25,172 nucleotides of DNA from CAZSLC01 sp964607675 (GTDB taxonomy: Bacteria; Bacteroidota; Bacteroidia; Bacteroidales; UBA932): NCBI GenBank assembly GCA_964607675.1, contig CAZSLC010000026.1, forward strand, positions 1 to 25,172. Direction: 5' to 3'. Made by a program: the position numbers and the translations under genes. Positions 7,841 to 16,512 of the stretch are shown in pieces (the stretch's first letter is position 1; each line of letters begins with the position of its first letter). The notes under the pieces are model-generated. The model had not been told where the DNA came from, did not search any database, and was given only the letters and a program-made list of their open reading frames with translations.

Positions 7841-8929
7841 TTATTGTTCAGTTACAAAAATTGCCTTTAAGGGGTTAAGTCCTTGAGTGTCAAATTTATT
7901 TATTAAATTACCAGTTGCGCTAAATACATACATATCACCATTGGAAATATAATCTGAAGTACCAATATAAATGTCTCCAGAAATGGGATCAACCGAGATA
8001 GAGAGTGCATTTTCAACTTTCGTCCCATCTTTTACAAATTTACCCATTGTCCTATGTGCATAGGTATTGTAAATGATATAATCACAAGTAGCATTCCATT
8101 TCTCATCATATTTTTTCTCCACCACATATAGTAAATCGTCACTTCCCATGGCCATAAAAGTGGCTGTCACATCTGTTATGTCATCAACTTTATTAGTAAT
8201 GTGACTGAATCTTTGAAATGTAGCTGGATGGGCAGGGGTATAGTCACCATTGGTCACTATAAAGAGTTCATCATATTGGCTCTTTGCCAGATGTACAGGA
8301 TTGTAATTAACTTCAATATCTCTTGATACCACCATTTTAGCAGGATCGACTACAGAGATAGTATGGCCAAACCCTTTAGGGCTCATCCCTCCTGAATTTG
8401 CAACATATATCGAATCTTTCATAGCAACTATCCCTTCTGGATTGTCACCCACTTTTACAACTTTTGTATTGTAGTTTAAGGTATCTATTTCTCCAACATA
8501 CCCCTCATAATAAGATACAAACACTCTCCCTTTGTATGTTGTGAACATTCTTGGAGAAAGATTGGTCGTTCCATCTATTGAGTAGGTGTGTTCTTTAATT
8601 ATCTTGCCGCTTTTATCTGTGACAAAAATCATTTTAGAATTATAAACTGCAATATACATTTTGCCACCATATATAATGATATCTTGTGCAGTGTCACCTA
8701 GCTTTTTACCGTTTAATTTTTCAAATACGTTTTGTGTATAAGTCAATGTCTTGGGATCATACAATCCCATGGAAGCATCGTTTGAACCGAAATTGCCATT
8801 ATTTAAAATCCACGCTCCCACTGTTTTAGGTTCTGGATCTGGTGGTGTTGGGGTTGGTTTCTTCTCACAACTTGTTGTGAATAAGGCTCCTATAAGGAGT
8901 AGTGCGATTAGTGTGATTTTTGTTTTCAT
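7841..8929 (-). CDS. btuG: BtuG-like surface beta-propeller lipoprotein
   Basis: The protein (362 residues) has a lipoprotein signal ending LFTTS-C21 followed by EKK and a Pro-rich linker (PTPTPPDPEPK), as in exported Bacteroidota lipoproteins. The rest is a YncE/DUF5074-like beta-propeller, with repeated blade motifs such as DIIIYGGKMYIAVYNSKMIFVTD, MKDSIYVANSGG and DPISGDIYIGTSDY. BtuG of Bacteroides thetaiotaomicron is a surface propeller that binds cobalamin extremely tightly and caps BtuB. The same architecture, immediately downstream of a btuB gene (19 bp gap) and behind a cobalamin riboswitch, makes BtuG the best call. It is followed after 2 bp by btuF. Ligand-binding residues cannot be judged from this sequence alone. 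Confidence 0.85.
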   Translation of the reverse strand: MKTKITLIALLLIGALFTTSCEKKPTPTPPDPEPKTVGAWILNNGNFGSNDASMGLYDPKTLTYTQNVFEKLNGKKLGDTAQDIIIYGGKMYIAVYNSKMIFVTDKSGKIIKEHTYSIDGTTNLSPRMFTTYKGRVFVSYYEGYVGEIDTLNYNTKVVKVGDNPEGIVAMKDSIYVANSGGMSPKGFGHTISVVDPAKMVVSRDIEVNYNPVHLAKSQYDELFIVTNGDYTPAHPATFQRFSHITNKVDDITDVTATFMAMGSDDLLYVVEKKYDEKWNATCDYIIYNTYAHRTMGKFVKDGTKVENALSISVDPISGDIYIGTSDYISNGDMYVFSATGNLINKFDTQGLNPLKAIFVTEQ

Positions 8930-8948
8930 TTTGTTTTATTTAACATTA

Positions 8949-10955
8949 TTAATAAATAAATTTTAGCGTCAGTTTATAAGAGCGTCCAGGCATAGGGTAA
9001 TATTTTATCACCTCATAGTTAACATTGCCTATATTTTGAATATCTCCTACAAGTCGTAATTTACATTTTCCTATATCAAATGTATGGTTGATCGAGATGG
9101 AGTGATCAATATACCCCTCTATAAGATTGTTGGTGACATTCTGTGGAAGGGCGTACCTCTTTCCTACCCCCGTCATCATATAACTCACATTTAGCCATCT
9201 GTTTACCCAAGATAGGATCATATTGCCTGAATGCTGTGGCGTATATGGTATTTGATTTCTGTAATTTTTTGACTCTGGGTTTGTTACATCTATTGCATAT
9301 TGGAATGTATAATTTGCATTGAACTTAATCGACATCGCAGCAGGGAGGGCAAATGTGAGTGATGTGTTGATATCAACTCCAGTGATATTAACCTCGCCCA
9401 TGTTGAGCATCTTCCAAATAAACATAGTCGGTATAGCAACTATCTTGTCTTTCACTTTATTAAAATAGCCATCGATGGTAAATGAACCATAACTTATCAG
9501 CTCTGATAGCTCCCCACTCCAGGTAAGACCCACATTATATTGACGTGCTTTTTCAGATTTGAGGTTGGTATTTCCTAAGTGTGCATAGTAAAGATCATTG
9601 AAAGTAGGTACCCTGAAAATATCTTTAAATGAAGCTCTTACCCTAAAATTATAATCTTCTAATACCTTAAAGGAGGCTCCTATTGATGGGGAGAGACGCC
9701 ATCTCTCTGGTGCTGCATTCCCCACTTTAACCACCTCGTTGAGATATGTTCCCAACAGTGAGGCTGTCACACTCCACCTATCGTTTATAAACTGACCTGC
9801 TACTGATGTCAGAGTTGTATATCTTGTTGGGTAGGGACAATCGGGGATGGTTGCATCAAGGGTGTTCACGAAGAAATCTTCTGCAAGGGAGAAATGGAGG
9901 TGCTCCGTAGGGGAGTATTTTGCCACCGCAGAGATATAATATTCATTTTGTGTATAGAAATTCTCATCCTTTCCTGAAGGATATCTTTTATCAATATTTA
10001 AATATCTGTTCCAAGAATAGTTATAAACCCCTTTTGTTGATATTTTCCATTTTTCTCCAAGTGGCACTTCATAATTGAGACTCAAGAAGGCTATCTCATC
10101 CCAAAGACGCTCTGTAGATTCTGAATTATAGAGTACAACCGAACCTGGAAGCCCCCTTTCTGAATTGAGGTAGTTACCTTTTATGATAAGTTGCCCCCTT
10201 TTGCCAAAATCTCCATATAGATTGAGCTCTCCTCTCCAGATATTGACATCGCTGTTGAGCCTCTTCTCTTGTGTTACTAAAGTACCGTTTTTAAGGGTGA
10301 AAGGGTAATTACCCTTGGATGTCAACCAATCTCCAGAGGCAGTGAGTGACCAATTTTTACCTAATTTCTGTTCATATAACAAATATGGATTATAAGTCCC
10401 GAATGAACCCACTTTCATCTGTAGTGTGATATGTGAAGGAGCCGTAGAAAAATTGGGTTTTGAACTCTTTATATTTAAGATACCAGCTGATGCATAAGCT
10501 CTTGCACTCTGGAAAATATCATCTGACTGACCTATAGTGATTGAGACCTCATCCACATTGTCCATAGTAAAACGACTTATATCTATTTGTCCATTTTGGG
10601 CATTGGAGATAGAAATACCATCGTAGCATACAGCGGTATGTTGAGACCCCATACTTCTTATTGAGACAGTTTTCAATCCTCCAACTCCACCGTAATCTTT
10701 TATATTTACCCCCGAAAACGTACGTACTGCCTCATAGAGCTCTTGAATTCCGAGCCTTTCAATATTGCTCTTATCCATTATCTGAATAGGAGCACTCTGA
10801 CGTGTTTGGACAATCTTAGATTTTGCAGATATTACCGCCTTGTTGATTTTTTCGTGTTTAACAGTATCCTGGGGATATGACGCACCAAAGAGCTCTCCTA
10901 CCAAAAAGGGAGACAATAAAAACATAATTCCAATAATACGAATAATTTGCGTCAT
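8949..10955 (-). CDS. btuB: TonB-dependent cobalamin receptor (BtuB-like)
   Basis: The 668-residue outer-membrane receptor has a signal peptide (about 1-24), a TonB-box-containing N-terminal stretch, a plug domain (about 55-170: SAPIQIMDKSNIERLGIQELYEAVRTFSGVNIK split by a Gly-rich loop, then VSIRSMGSQHTAVCYDGI) and a beta-barrel ending YKLTLKFIY. Unlike the receptor at 4398 it has no CarboxypepD-like extension, as in E. coli BtuB. It is the first gene after a complete cobalamin riboswitch and is followed by BtuG-like and BtuF-like genes, so cobalamin or a corrinoid precursor is the expected ligand. The ATG at 10955 lies 42 nt after the riboswitch. Only one methionine start fits the signal peptide well. 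Confidence 0.92.
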   Translation of the reverse strand: MTQIIRIIGIMFLLSPFLVGELFGASYPQDTVKHEKINKAVISAKSKIVQTRQSAPIQIMDKSNIERLGIQELYEAVRTFSGVNIKDYGGVGGLKTVSIRSMGSQHTAVCYDGISISNAQNGQIDISRFTMDNVDEVSITIGQSDDIFQSARAYASAGILNIKSSKPNFSTAPSHITLQMKVGSFGTYNPYLLYEQKLGKNWSLTASGDWLTSKGNYPFTLKNGTLVTQEKRLNSDVNIWRGELNLYGDFGKRGQLIIKGNYLNSERGLPGSVVLYNSESTERLWDEIAFLSLNYEVPLGEKWKISTKGVYNYSWNRYLNIDKRYPSGKDENFYTQNEYYISAVAKYSPTEHLHFSLAEDFFVNTLDATIPDCPYPTRYTTLTSVAGQFINDRWSVTASLLGTYLNEVVKVGNAAPERWRLSPSIGASFKVLEDYNFRVRASFKDIFRVPTFNDLYYAHLGNTNLKSEKARQYNVGLTWSGELSELISYGSFTIDGYFNKVKDKIVAIPTMFIWKMLNMGEVNITGVDINTSLTFALPAAMSIKFNANYTFQYAIDVTNPESKNYRNQIPYTPQHSGNMILSWVNRWLNVSYMMTGVGKRYALPQNVTNNLIEGYIDHSISINHTFDIGKCKLRLVGDIQNIGNVNYEVIKYYPMPGRSYKLTLKFIY

Positions 10956-10997
10956 CTATATCTCTGTTTTAACCTTTACCCGAGGCTATGAGTTAGT

Positions 10998-11170
10998 GAA
11001 TTGTGGCAGGTTTTCTGACTTATTCCCCCTTAAGCGCCTTCCCGTCAGTAGAGACAGTGGCAAAGAGTGCTTAGGAAATTACGGAATTTACAGCTACGGG
11101 TACAGTTCCAGATTCTCACTGGATTCCCTATTATTGATACCAACAACATAAAGGTATCACACCACAATTC
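10998..11170 (-). promoter_or_regulatory. Cobalamin riboswitch controlling btuBGF
   Basis: Read on the minus strand, this 173-nt segment has the cobalamin-riboswitch core: GGGAATCCAGTGAGAATCTGG, CTGTACCCGTAGCTGTAA, the B12-box GCCACTG (11054-11060) and GGGAAGG...AGTCAG..ACCTGCC near the 3' end. The ends close in a perfect 9-bp P1 stem, GAATTGTGG (11162-11170) with CCACAATTC (10998-11006). The btuB start codon follows after 42 nt. No strong hairpin with a U-run lies between, so control of translation initiation is more likely than attenuation. A 5-bp match (AACCT 11008-11012 with AGGTT 10971-10975) might link the aptamer end to the btuB leader; this is weak. Confidence 0.95.
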
Positions 11171-11174
11171 AGCG

Positions 11175-11205
11175 CAAAGATATATTAAGTTTTTGTATTT
11201 GCAAG
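11175..11205 (-). promoter_or_regulatory. Promoter of the btuBGF operon
   Basis: On the minus strand, CTTG (11202-11205) is followed after 19 bp by TATCTTTG (11175-11182). The -7 element is a full match to TAnnTTTG and the -33 differs by one base from TTTG. Predicted transcription start is about 11169-11170, exactly where the riboswitch P1 stem begins. The promoter starts 8 bp after the stop codon of the upstream kinase gene. Confidence 0.7.
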
Positions 11206-11213
11206 AGTGTATC

Positions 11214-11828
11214 TTAAAACAGACCGTACAACACTGCGTCTATCTTGTCTATGATTGAATTAAGATCTGCTGGATTGGTTTCAAAACGAAGCTCATCGAC
11301 ATTGATAATAATCTTTTTTCCATCCTTGTACCCCTCTATCCAGTTTTCATATCTGTCATTGAGACCTTTAAGGTAGTCAATCCTAATACTGCTTTCAAAT
11401 TCACGTCCCCTTTTTTGGATCTGCGCCACGAGATTAGGAATAGAGGAACGAAGGTAAATTATCAGGTCTGGTGGTTTAACAAGGGAGAGCATCAAGTTAA
11501 ATAATGCAGTGTAGTTGTCGAAATCTCTGGAATCCATAAGCCCCATGGTGTGAAGATTGGGGGCAAAGATTCTCGCATCTTCATAGATTGTCCTATCTTG
11601 AATGATATTTCTTGGATTCTTGTGAATATCAACAATATCTTCAAATCTTTTATTTAAAAAATATACTTGAAGGTTGAACGACCATCGTTGCATATCGTTA
11701 TAGAAATCAGATAGATACGGATTATCATCTACTGGTTCATATTTGGCTTCCCACCCATAATGATTTGACAATAGACCTGTAAGAGTGGTTTTACCACTTC
11801 CAATATTTCCTGCAATAGCGATGTGCAT
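11214..11828 (-). CDS. Deoxynucleoside kinase (dGuo/dAdo kinase family)
   Basis: The 204-residue cytosolic enzyme belongs to the deoxynucleoside kinase family (dNK fold), which phosphorylates salvaged deoxynucleosides using ATP. Seen in the sequence: P-loop G7-N-I-G-S-G-K-T14, a substrate-side acidic residue in KYEPVDDNPYL (about 34-44), the QDRTIYEDA motif (the DRS-like catalytic Arg and Glu) at about 76-84, and a lid/Arg region around RGREFESSIRIDYL. Length is normal for bacterial members. Its coding strand continues toward the btu promoter 8 bp beyond the stop, and no clear terminator separates them, so some read-through into the riboswitch is possible. Base specificity cannot be decided from sequence. 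Confidence 0.9.
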   Translation of the reverse strand: MHIAIAGNIGSGKTTLTGLLSNHYGWEAKYEPVDDNPYLSDFYNDMQRWSFNLQVYFLNKRFEDIVDIHKNPRNIIQDRTIYEDARIFAPNLHTMGLMDSRDFDNYTALFNLMLSLVKPPDLIIYLRSSIPNLVAQIQKRGREFESSIRIDYLKGLNDRYENWIEGYKDGKKIIINVDELRFETNPADLNSIIDKIDAVLYGLF

Positions 11829-11855
11829 AGCTTAATTATTTATCGTATCAGATGG

Positions 11856-11863
11856 CAAATTTA
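11856..11863 (-). promoter_or_regulatory. Candidate -7 element for the deoxynucleoside kinase gene
   Basis: TAAATTTG on the minus strand, 27 bp upstream of the start codon at 11828. No convincing -33 element accompanies it. Confidence 0.35.
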
Positions 11864-11950
11864 CAAACACTTTTCCTATTTCTTGAATATATTTCTTATT
11901 GTTCTTACCAATGTCAGTGCGGAAATGCAATGCAGTTAGTTGCTATCCAG

Positions 11951-11969
11951 TATATTAAATAGTAATATA
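11951..11969. repeat. 7-bp AT-rich inverted repeat
   Basis: TATATTA (11951-11957) and TAATATA (11963-11969) flank a 5-nt spacer and directly abut the putative -33 box of the sensor-kinase promoter. It could be an operator; in AT-rich DNA it may be chance. Confidence 0.3.
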
Positions 11970-12000
11970 TTTTAATCAATCTCTAATGGGTATAAATTTG
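11970..12000 (+). promoter_or_regulatory. Candidate promoter of the hybrid sensor kinase gene
   Basis: TTTT (11970-11973), 19-bp spacer, then TAAATTTG (11993-12000), a full -7 match with a one-mismatch -33. Start would be near 12007, leaving a long leader of about 160 nt before the ATG at 12169. Confidence 0.45.
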
Positions 12001-12124
12001 TAGCTCAAAAATTTGATGCAGGAATAAAAATTCTCTAATTTTACACATAAATACTTGTTGTTGTGATGTCGTAACTTATCACTGACGATAATTGGATTGA
12101 CGTGGGATTAAATATCTCGACGGT

Positions 12125-12172
12125 ATGTTTTTAACGAAATTATACAGCAATAATCTAACATCACCGAAATGA
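12125..12172 (+). CDS. Possible 15-codon upstream ORF overlapping the sensor kinase start
   Basis: An ATG at 12125 opens a 15-residue frame (MFLTKLYSNNLTSPK) whose TGA overlaps the kinase ATG in an ATGA arrangement. Such overlaps often couple translation. No ribosome-binding signal or conservation is visible, so it may be chance. Confidence 0.25.
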   Translation: MFLTKLYSNNLTSPK

Positions 12173-15100
12173 AGCATAATTGCGAAGAGTATATCAAGCG
12201 ACATATAGCATTTACAAATGTTGTATATGCAAATTTGCCTGTCGGCATTTCTATTTACGACAACACAGGAGATTTGGTCTATGTGAATGATAAAACAATT
12301 GAATTATTTGGCATTCTTGATGAATCATATCTTGACGATTTCAACATTTTTAATGATTCTAAAACTCCATCCTGGGTTATCGAGAAGATTAAGAATGGGG
12401 AAAATGTCGAGTATGAATTGGAATATGACTTTGATGAGATTGCAAAAGATTACTCTACATCATTAAGTGGAGTAAGGATGATGTTAATCAAGGCAATCAT
12501 CATACGTAATGTAGAAGGGGAAAATGAAGGCTATCTGCATATTTGTGAAGATATCACTTATAAAAAGAGAAGTGAAGAGCTGATTGCCCTTACAAACCAC
12601 AGATTTGTTCGTTTTATCAATTTTATGATAAGCGGAGTTGAGATCTATGACCGCGATGGATTATTGATAGACTGCAATGAATATGAGCTTAAGATATTCG
12701 GATTTGAGCACAAAGAAGATTTGCTGAACCAACATCTTAAACTCTTTAACAATCCCAATCTTCCAACCGAATTTACCCAAGGGCTTATAAATGGCGAGGA
12801 CGTCAGATTCGAATTTTGGTATGATTTTGATTTAGTAAAAAATGAAAATTACTATAAAACCGACCGTACTGGTAAAATATACGTCGAAGCAAAAGGTACT
12901 CTCATACTCTCTGATTCAAAAGAATTGTTGGGATATATCGTTGAAACTAATGATATTACTAACAAAAAAACACAAGAGTTGCAATTAAAAGAGTTGCATC
13001 AAAATCTCGAACTAAGCCTTAGAGCTGGACGTGTTTCGGCGTGGAAATATAACATCCAAACGCGTCATTTTTCATCGGTACTTGGCAATGCTGTTGCTGG
13101 CGACAGTCTTTCTTATCAACAAAGCGAGGAGATGATGCATCCAGATGACCGCAAGATTATGCGTGAAGCTTTTGATGATATTGTTTCAGGGAGAAAGCAA
13201 CGCTACTCTCTCGTAGTTCGTTTCTACGATAAGGAGTATGGGGATTATAAGTATTATGAGAGTGAGATGGATGGTCGTAAAAATCTCGAAGGGGAAATAA
13301 CAGATATCGTCGGTACTCAGCGTGATATTACGGAGAAGTGTTTGAAAAAGATAGAACTGGATAATGCACGTAAGAGCTTGGATATGGTTATGGAGTCCTC
13401 AAATGTGTTTGCCTGGGACTATGATATCATAGCTCAAAAATATCGTGTTTTATATGGCAACAGCTTAATGGATAAACATGACGGAATTGCCAATTATAAA
13501 ACAAGCACACACCCCGATGATTTGATTAAATACGATCTTGTCACATCTCAATTGATGAACAACGAAATAGATCAATGTAAATTTGATATCAGGATTAAAG
13601 ACTCTAACTCAAACACTTACTGTTCTTTTGAACACACTATTTCGAGCGTCAAAAATACGGACGGCAAGGTTGTCGGGTTCATCGGTTCATTGTATGATAT
13701 GACTGAACGCAACAAGCAAATGGCATTGTTGGAGGAGCAAAACAAAAAAACAGAGTTAATCAACGAAGTGTGTAAGATTTATGCATGGGACTATAGTCCT
13801 TATACTCACAAATTGGTTTCACAAGCACCAAACACATTATTTCTCGATAAAGAGATCAATCTTAAAGATGACTTAGATGTTTTTTCTGCTCGGATACATC
13901 CTCAGGACAAAGATAAGACTATAGGTTTTTTTAAGACTTTAGACCAGAAGGTATTGGATACTTCCCGTTTTGAAACGCGTATCTTATTTCACAATGAACA
14001 AAAGTACACTAATATAGTAGTTAATGGAGTAGCAATAAGAGACAAAAAAGGCAAGCTATTAAAATATACTGGTATAAATCAAAATGTTGACGATTGGATT
14101 AAACTCAATGAGATATTAAAAGAGCAAAATATCACACACAATATCGTACTTAACAATGTCAATTCATTGTTGTTTTATTCGGATGATGTGGGAACAATAA
14201 AATGGGACAATACAGCCTCATACCACGACTTGCTGACAAAGATGAATATGCAGGAACTGGTTAAAAATGGTAAATGTCAATTCCGAAAAGATGATATTTG
14301 TCAAAGATTTGGGACAGTATGCTTAGTCTCGGAGGCCGTCAAAACAAAACAGCTCCAGTCTAAAGAGGTCTCTATCGGAGAGTTGTCTGTCAGGATATCT
14401 GCAATTCCAGTTTTAGATAATAACAATGACCTTTTAGGCACACTACATAAGATAGATGATATCACAGAATCTCAGTCCATTAAAAGTGAATTGATTGGGA
14501 CCAAAAACAAATTGGTGGAAGCAAATAAACTTCTCAATGAAATAGTTGACAAAGTGCCATGTGCTTTATATATAAAAGATTTTAATACTAATTTGAAGTT
14601 TGTCCGTGCCAATAAAATTTTCTGCGATTATGTTGGTATGAGTGCAGATCAGGTAGTAGGAAAAACTGATTATGAGATATTCAAGGAGACAAATGCTGAT
14701 TTACATACAAAAATGGACAGGTATGTGGTTAGAAGTGGTAAAATGTCAATATATGATGAGGAGATAGACACATTGGCAGGCAAACGCTTTTGGCGAGTCA
14801 TCAAATCTTCAATACTTTCCGCTGACAATCACCTCTACGTAATAGGCATAGGTATGGATATTACTGCTTTAAAAGAGGCCAACGACAAACTTAAAACCAC
14901 AAAAGAGAAAGCTATTCAGGCCAATTTACTGCTTAATGAGATTTTTAGCAGGATTCCAGTGCCGATGTTTGTTATGGATGTAAACAACAATTTCCGTTAC
15001 ACTAAAGTAAACACTCTCTTTGCCAAAATAGTCAATAAACGAGTAGATGAACTCATTGGCAAGAACGATTATGAACTTTTCACCAAAGAAATAGCCGATA

Positions 15101-16428
15101 TGCACAGAGCTCATGATCAAAGGCTTATTAATGGTGAAAATATAATTACCTACGATAGGAAAATGGAGAGTACTGGGGAGCAGATATACTTGAGTGTTGC
15201 TCGATCGATGATAAAAACAAAAGAGGGGAATGCTCTGATAGTGGGTATATTATCTGATATTACAAAACTTCGTAAAATCAATTTGGAATTGGAACATGCC
15301 AAAGCAAAAGCTGATGAATCCAATCAACTTAAATCTGCATTTTTGGCCAATATGAGTCACGAGATACGAACTCCGCTCAATGCCATCGTGGGTTTCTCCG
15401 AATTGATGCACACGAGTGAGGATCAAGAAGATAAAAATGAGTATATGAAAATCATCAATACCAATAGCGAATTGTTATTGCGCCTGATTGGCGACATACT
15501 TGATTTATCAAAGATCGAATCGGGTGCTGTTGATTTAAGACTGGAAACATTTGATATGAGTGCCCTCTTTGAAGAGACGTTTACTACTCTGAAACCTCGA
15601 TGCGAAAAGTCCGAGGTAGAAGTGTTGTCACACAATCCATTTAAAAAATGTGTTGTAACATTGGATAAGAACAGAACTCTGCAAATAGCAACCAACTATA
15701 TCAATAACTCCGTAAAATATACTCAATCTGGCTATATCAAGATAGGATATGATTATAAAAATGGTGGAATACTGATATTTGTTGAAGACACGGGTATCGG
15801 CATAGCTCAAGAGAAAAAATCTAAACTTTTTCACCGTTTTGAAAAGTTGGATGACTTCGCTCAAGGGACAGGACTTGGACTCTCTATTTGCAAAGCTATT
15901 GCTGAGAAGATGGGGGGAAAAGTGGGAGCAGAGAGCGAAGAGGGCAAAGGTTCTACTTTTTGGGCATGGCTCCCATGTGAGGCCGAGATTGAATATCCAG
16001 ATCATACTATTGAGGAGGTTGATGAGTCCATTAAAACGGCAACCTCTGTCTCTAAATGTGATATCCAAAAGGTGCTTGTGAAGAACATTTTAGTTGCAGA
16101 AGACAACGACAGTAATTATATGCTCGTAAAGGCTATACTCAAATACAACAATCTTACACGAGCCAAAAACGGAGAAGAGGCTGTGGCGTTTGCCAAGCAA
16201 TACAAATATGACGCTATTTTAATGGATATGAAAATGCCTATCATGGGAGGATTGGAGGCAACGCGAAGAATAAGGGAATTTGATAAAGAGACAATCATTG
16301 TTGCTTTGACTGCCAATGCCTTTGATTCAGACAAGGAGGAGGCATTAAAGGCTGGCTGCGATGCTTTTGTGGCCAAACCATTGAAGCGTGCTGAACTTGA
16401 GTCATCAATTTGTATCAGTAAAAAATAA
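12169..16428 (+). CDS. Soluble hybrid sensor histidine kinase with about eight PAS domains and a receiver
   Basis: The protein has 1419 residues and no signal peptide or membrane helix, so it should be cytosolic. I count about eight consecutive PAS/PAC units (roughly 12-135, 141-267, 277-391, 399-514, 531-645, 652-771, 788-904, 921-1039), several ending in the typical D-I-T motif. Then come HisKA with phosphoacceptor H1064 (SHEIRTPLN), HATPase_c with N-box NYINNSVKYT, G1 DTGIGI and G2 GTGLGLSI, and a C-terminal receiver with acidic E1311-D1312, phosphoacceptor D1353 (LMDMKMP) and K1403. The sixth PAS has three close cysteines. All kinase motifs are intact. No separate response regulator or HPt gene is adjacent, so the output is unknown. 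It is the only gene in its transcription unit, flanked by intergenic DNA on both sides. Confidence 0.93.
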   Translation: MKHNCEEYIKRHIAFTNVVYANLPVGISIYDNTGDLVYVNDKTIELFGILDESYLDDFNIFNDSKTPSWVIEKIKNGENVEYELEYDFDEIAKDYSTSLSGVRMMLIKAIIIRNVEGENEGYLHICEDITYKKRSEELIALTNHRFVRFINFMISGVEIYDRDGLLIDCNEYELKIFGFEHKEDLLNQHLKLFNNPNLPTEFTQGLINGEDVRFEFWYDFDLVKNENYYKTDRTGKIYVEAKGTLILSDSKELLGYIVETNDITNKKTQELQLKELHQNLELSLRAGRVSAWKYNIQTRHFSSVLGNAVAGDSLSYQQSEEMMHPDDRKIMREAFDDIVSGRKQRYSLVVRFYDKEYGDYKYYESEMDGRKNLEGEITDIVGTQRDITEKCLKKIELDNARKSLDMVMESSNVFAWDYDIIAQKYRVLYGNSLMDKHDGIANYKTSTHPDDLIKYDLVTSQLMNNEIDQCKFDIRIKDSNSNTYCSFEHTISSVKNTDGKVVGFIGSLYDMTERNKQMALLEEQNKKTELINEVCKIYAWDYSPYTHKLVSQAPNTLFLDKEINLKDDLDVFSARIHPQDKDKTIGFFKTLDQKVLDTSRFETRILFHNEQKYTNIVVNGVAIRDKKGKLLKYTGINQNVDDWIKLNEILKEQNITHNIVLNNVNSLLFYSDDVGTIKWDNTASYHDLLTKMNMQELVKNGKCQFRKDDICQRFGTVCLVSEAVKTKQLQSKEVSIGELSVRISAIPVLDNNNDLLGTLHKIDDITESQSIKSELIGTKNKLVEANKLLNEIVDKVPCALYIKDFNTNLKFVRANKIFCDYVGMSADQVVGKTDYEIFKETNADLHTKMDRYVVRSGKMSIYDEEIDTLAGKRFWRVIKSSILSADNHLYVIGIGMDITALKEANDKLKTTKEKAIQANLLLNEIFSRIPVPMFVMDVNNNFRYTKVNTLFAKIVNKRVDELIGKNDYELFTKEIADMHRAHDQRLINGENIITYDRKMESTGEQIYLSVARSMIKTKEGNALIVGILSDITKLRKINLELEHAKAKADESNQLKSAFLANMSHEIRTPLNAIVGFSELMHTSEDQEDKNEYMKIINTNSELLLRLIGDILDLSKIESGAVDLRLETFDMSALFEETFTTLKPRCEKSEVEVLSHNPFKKCVVTLDKNRTLQIATNYINNSVKYTQSGYIKIGYDYKNGGILIFVEDTGIGIAQEKKSKLFHRFEKLDDFAQGTGLGLSICKAIAEKMGGKVGAESEEGKGSTFWAWLPCEAEIEYPDHTIEEVDESIKTATSVSKCDIQKVLVKNILVAEDNDSNYMLVKAILKYNNLTRAKNGEEAVAFAKQYKYDAILMDMKMPIMGGLEATRRIREFDKETIIVALTANAFDSDKEEALKAGCDAFVAKPLKRAELESSICISKK

Positions 16429-16434
16429 TGGTAT

Positions 16435-16455
16435 CTCTATCCATGGTACATAGAG
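16435..16455 (+). terminator. Weak candidate terminator after the sensor kinase gene
   Basis: CTCTAT and ATAGAG form a 6-bp stem around a 9-nt loop, followed a few bases later by ATTTTTCTCT. The stem is AT-rich and the T-run is offset, so support is modest. Confidence 0.35.
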
Positions 16456-16499
16456 CATTCATTTTTCTCTACTAATTCGGTTATTATTGAGATTTTCAA

Positions 16500-16507
16500 T
16501 ATTTTTG
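16500..16507 (+). promoter_or_regulatory. Candidate -7 element just before the MBL hydrolase gene
   Basis: TATTTTTG matches TAnnTTTG, with a near-match TTCG 20 bp upstream (16476-16479). It ends 5 bp before the ATG at 16513, so a transcript starting here would be leaderless or nearly so. Confidence 0.35.
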
Positions 16508-16512
16508 CCATT

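Larger units (their letters stand above)
11829..12168. other. 340-bp divergent intergenic region
   Basis: This is the longest gene-free stretch. It separates the divergent kinase gene (minus) and the sensor kinase gene (plus). Supported contents are a minus-strand -7 candidate TAAATTTG (11856-11863) for the deoxynucleoside kinase, a 7-bp AT palindrome (11951-11969), a plus-strand promoter candidate (11970-12000) and a 15-codon upstream ORF (12125-12172). No tRNA, riboswitch or gene remnant was recognised. Confidence 0.6.
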
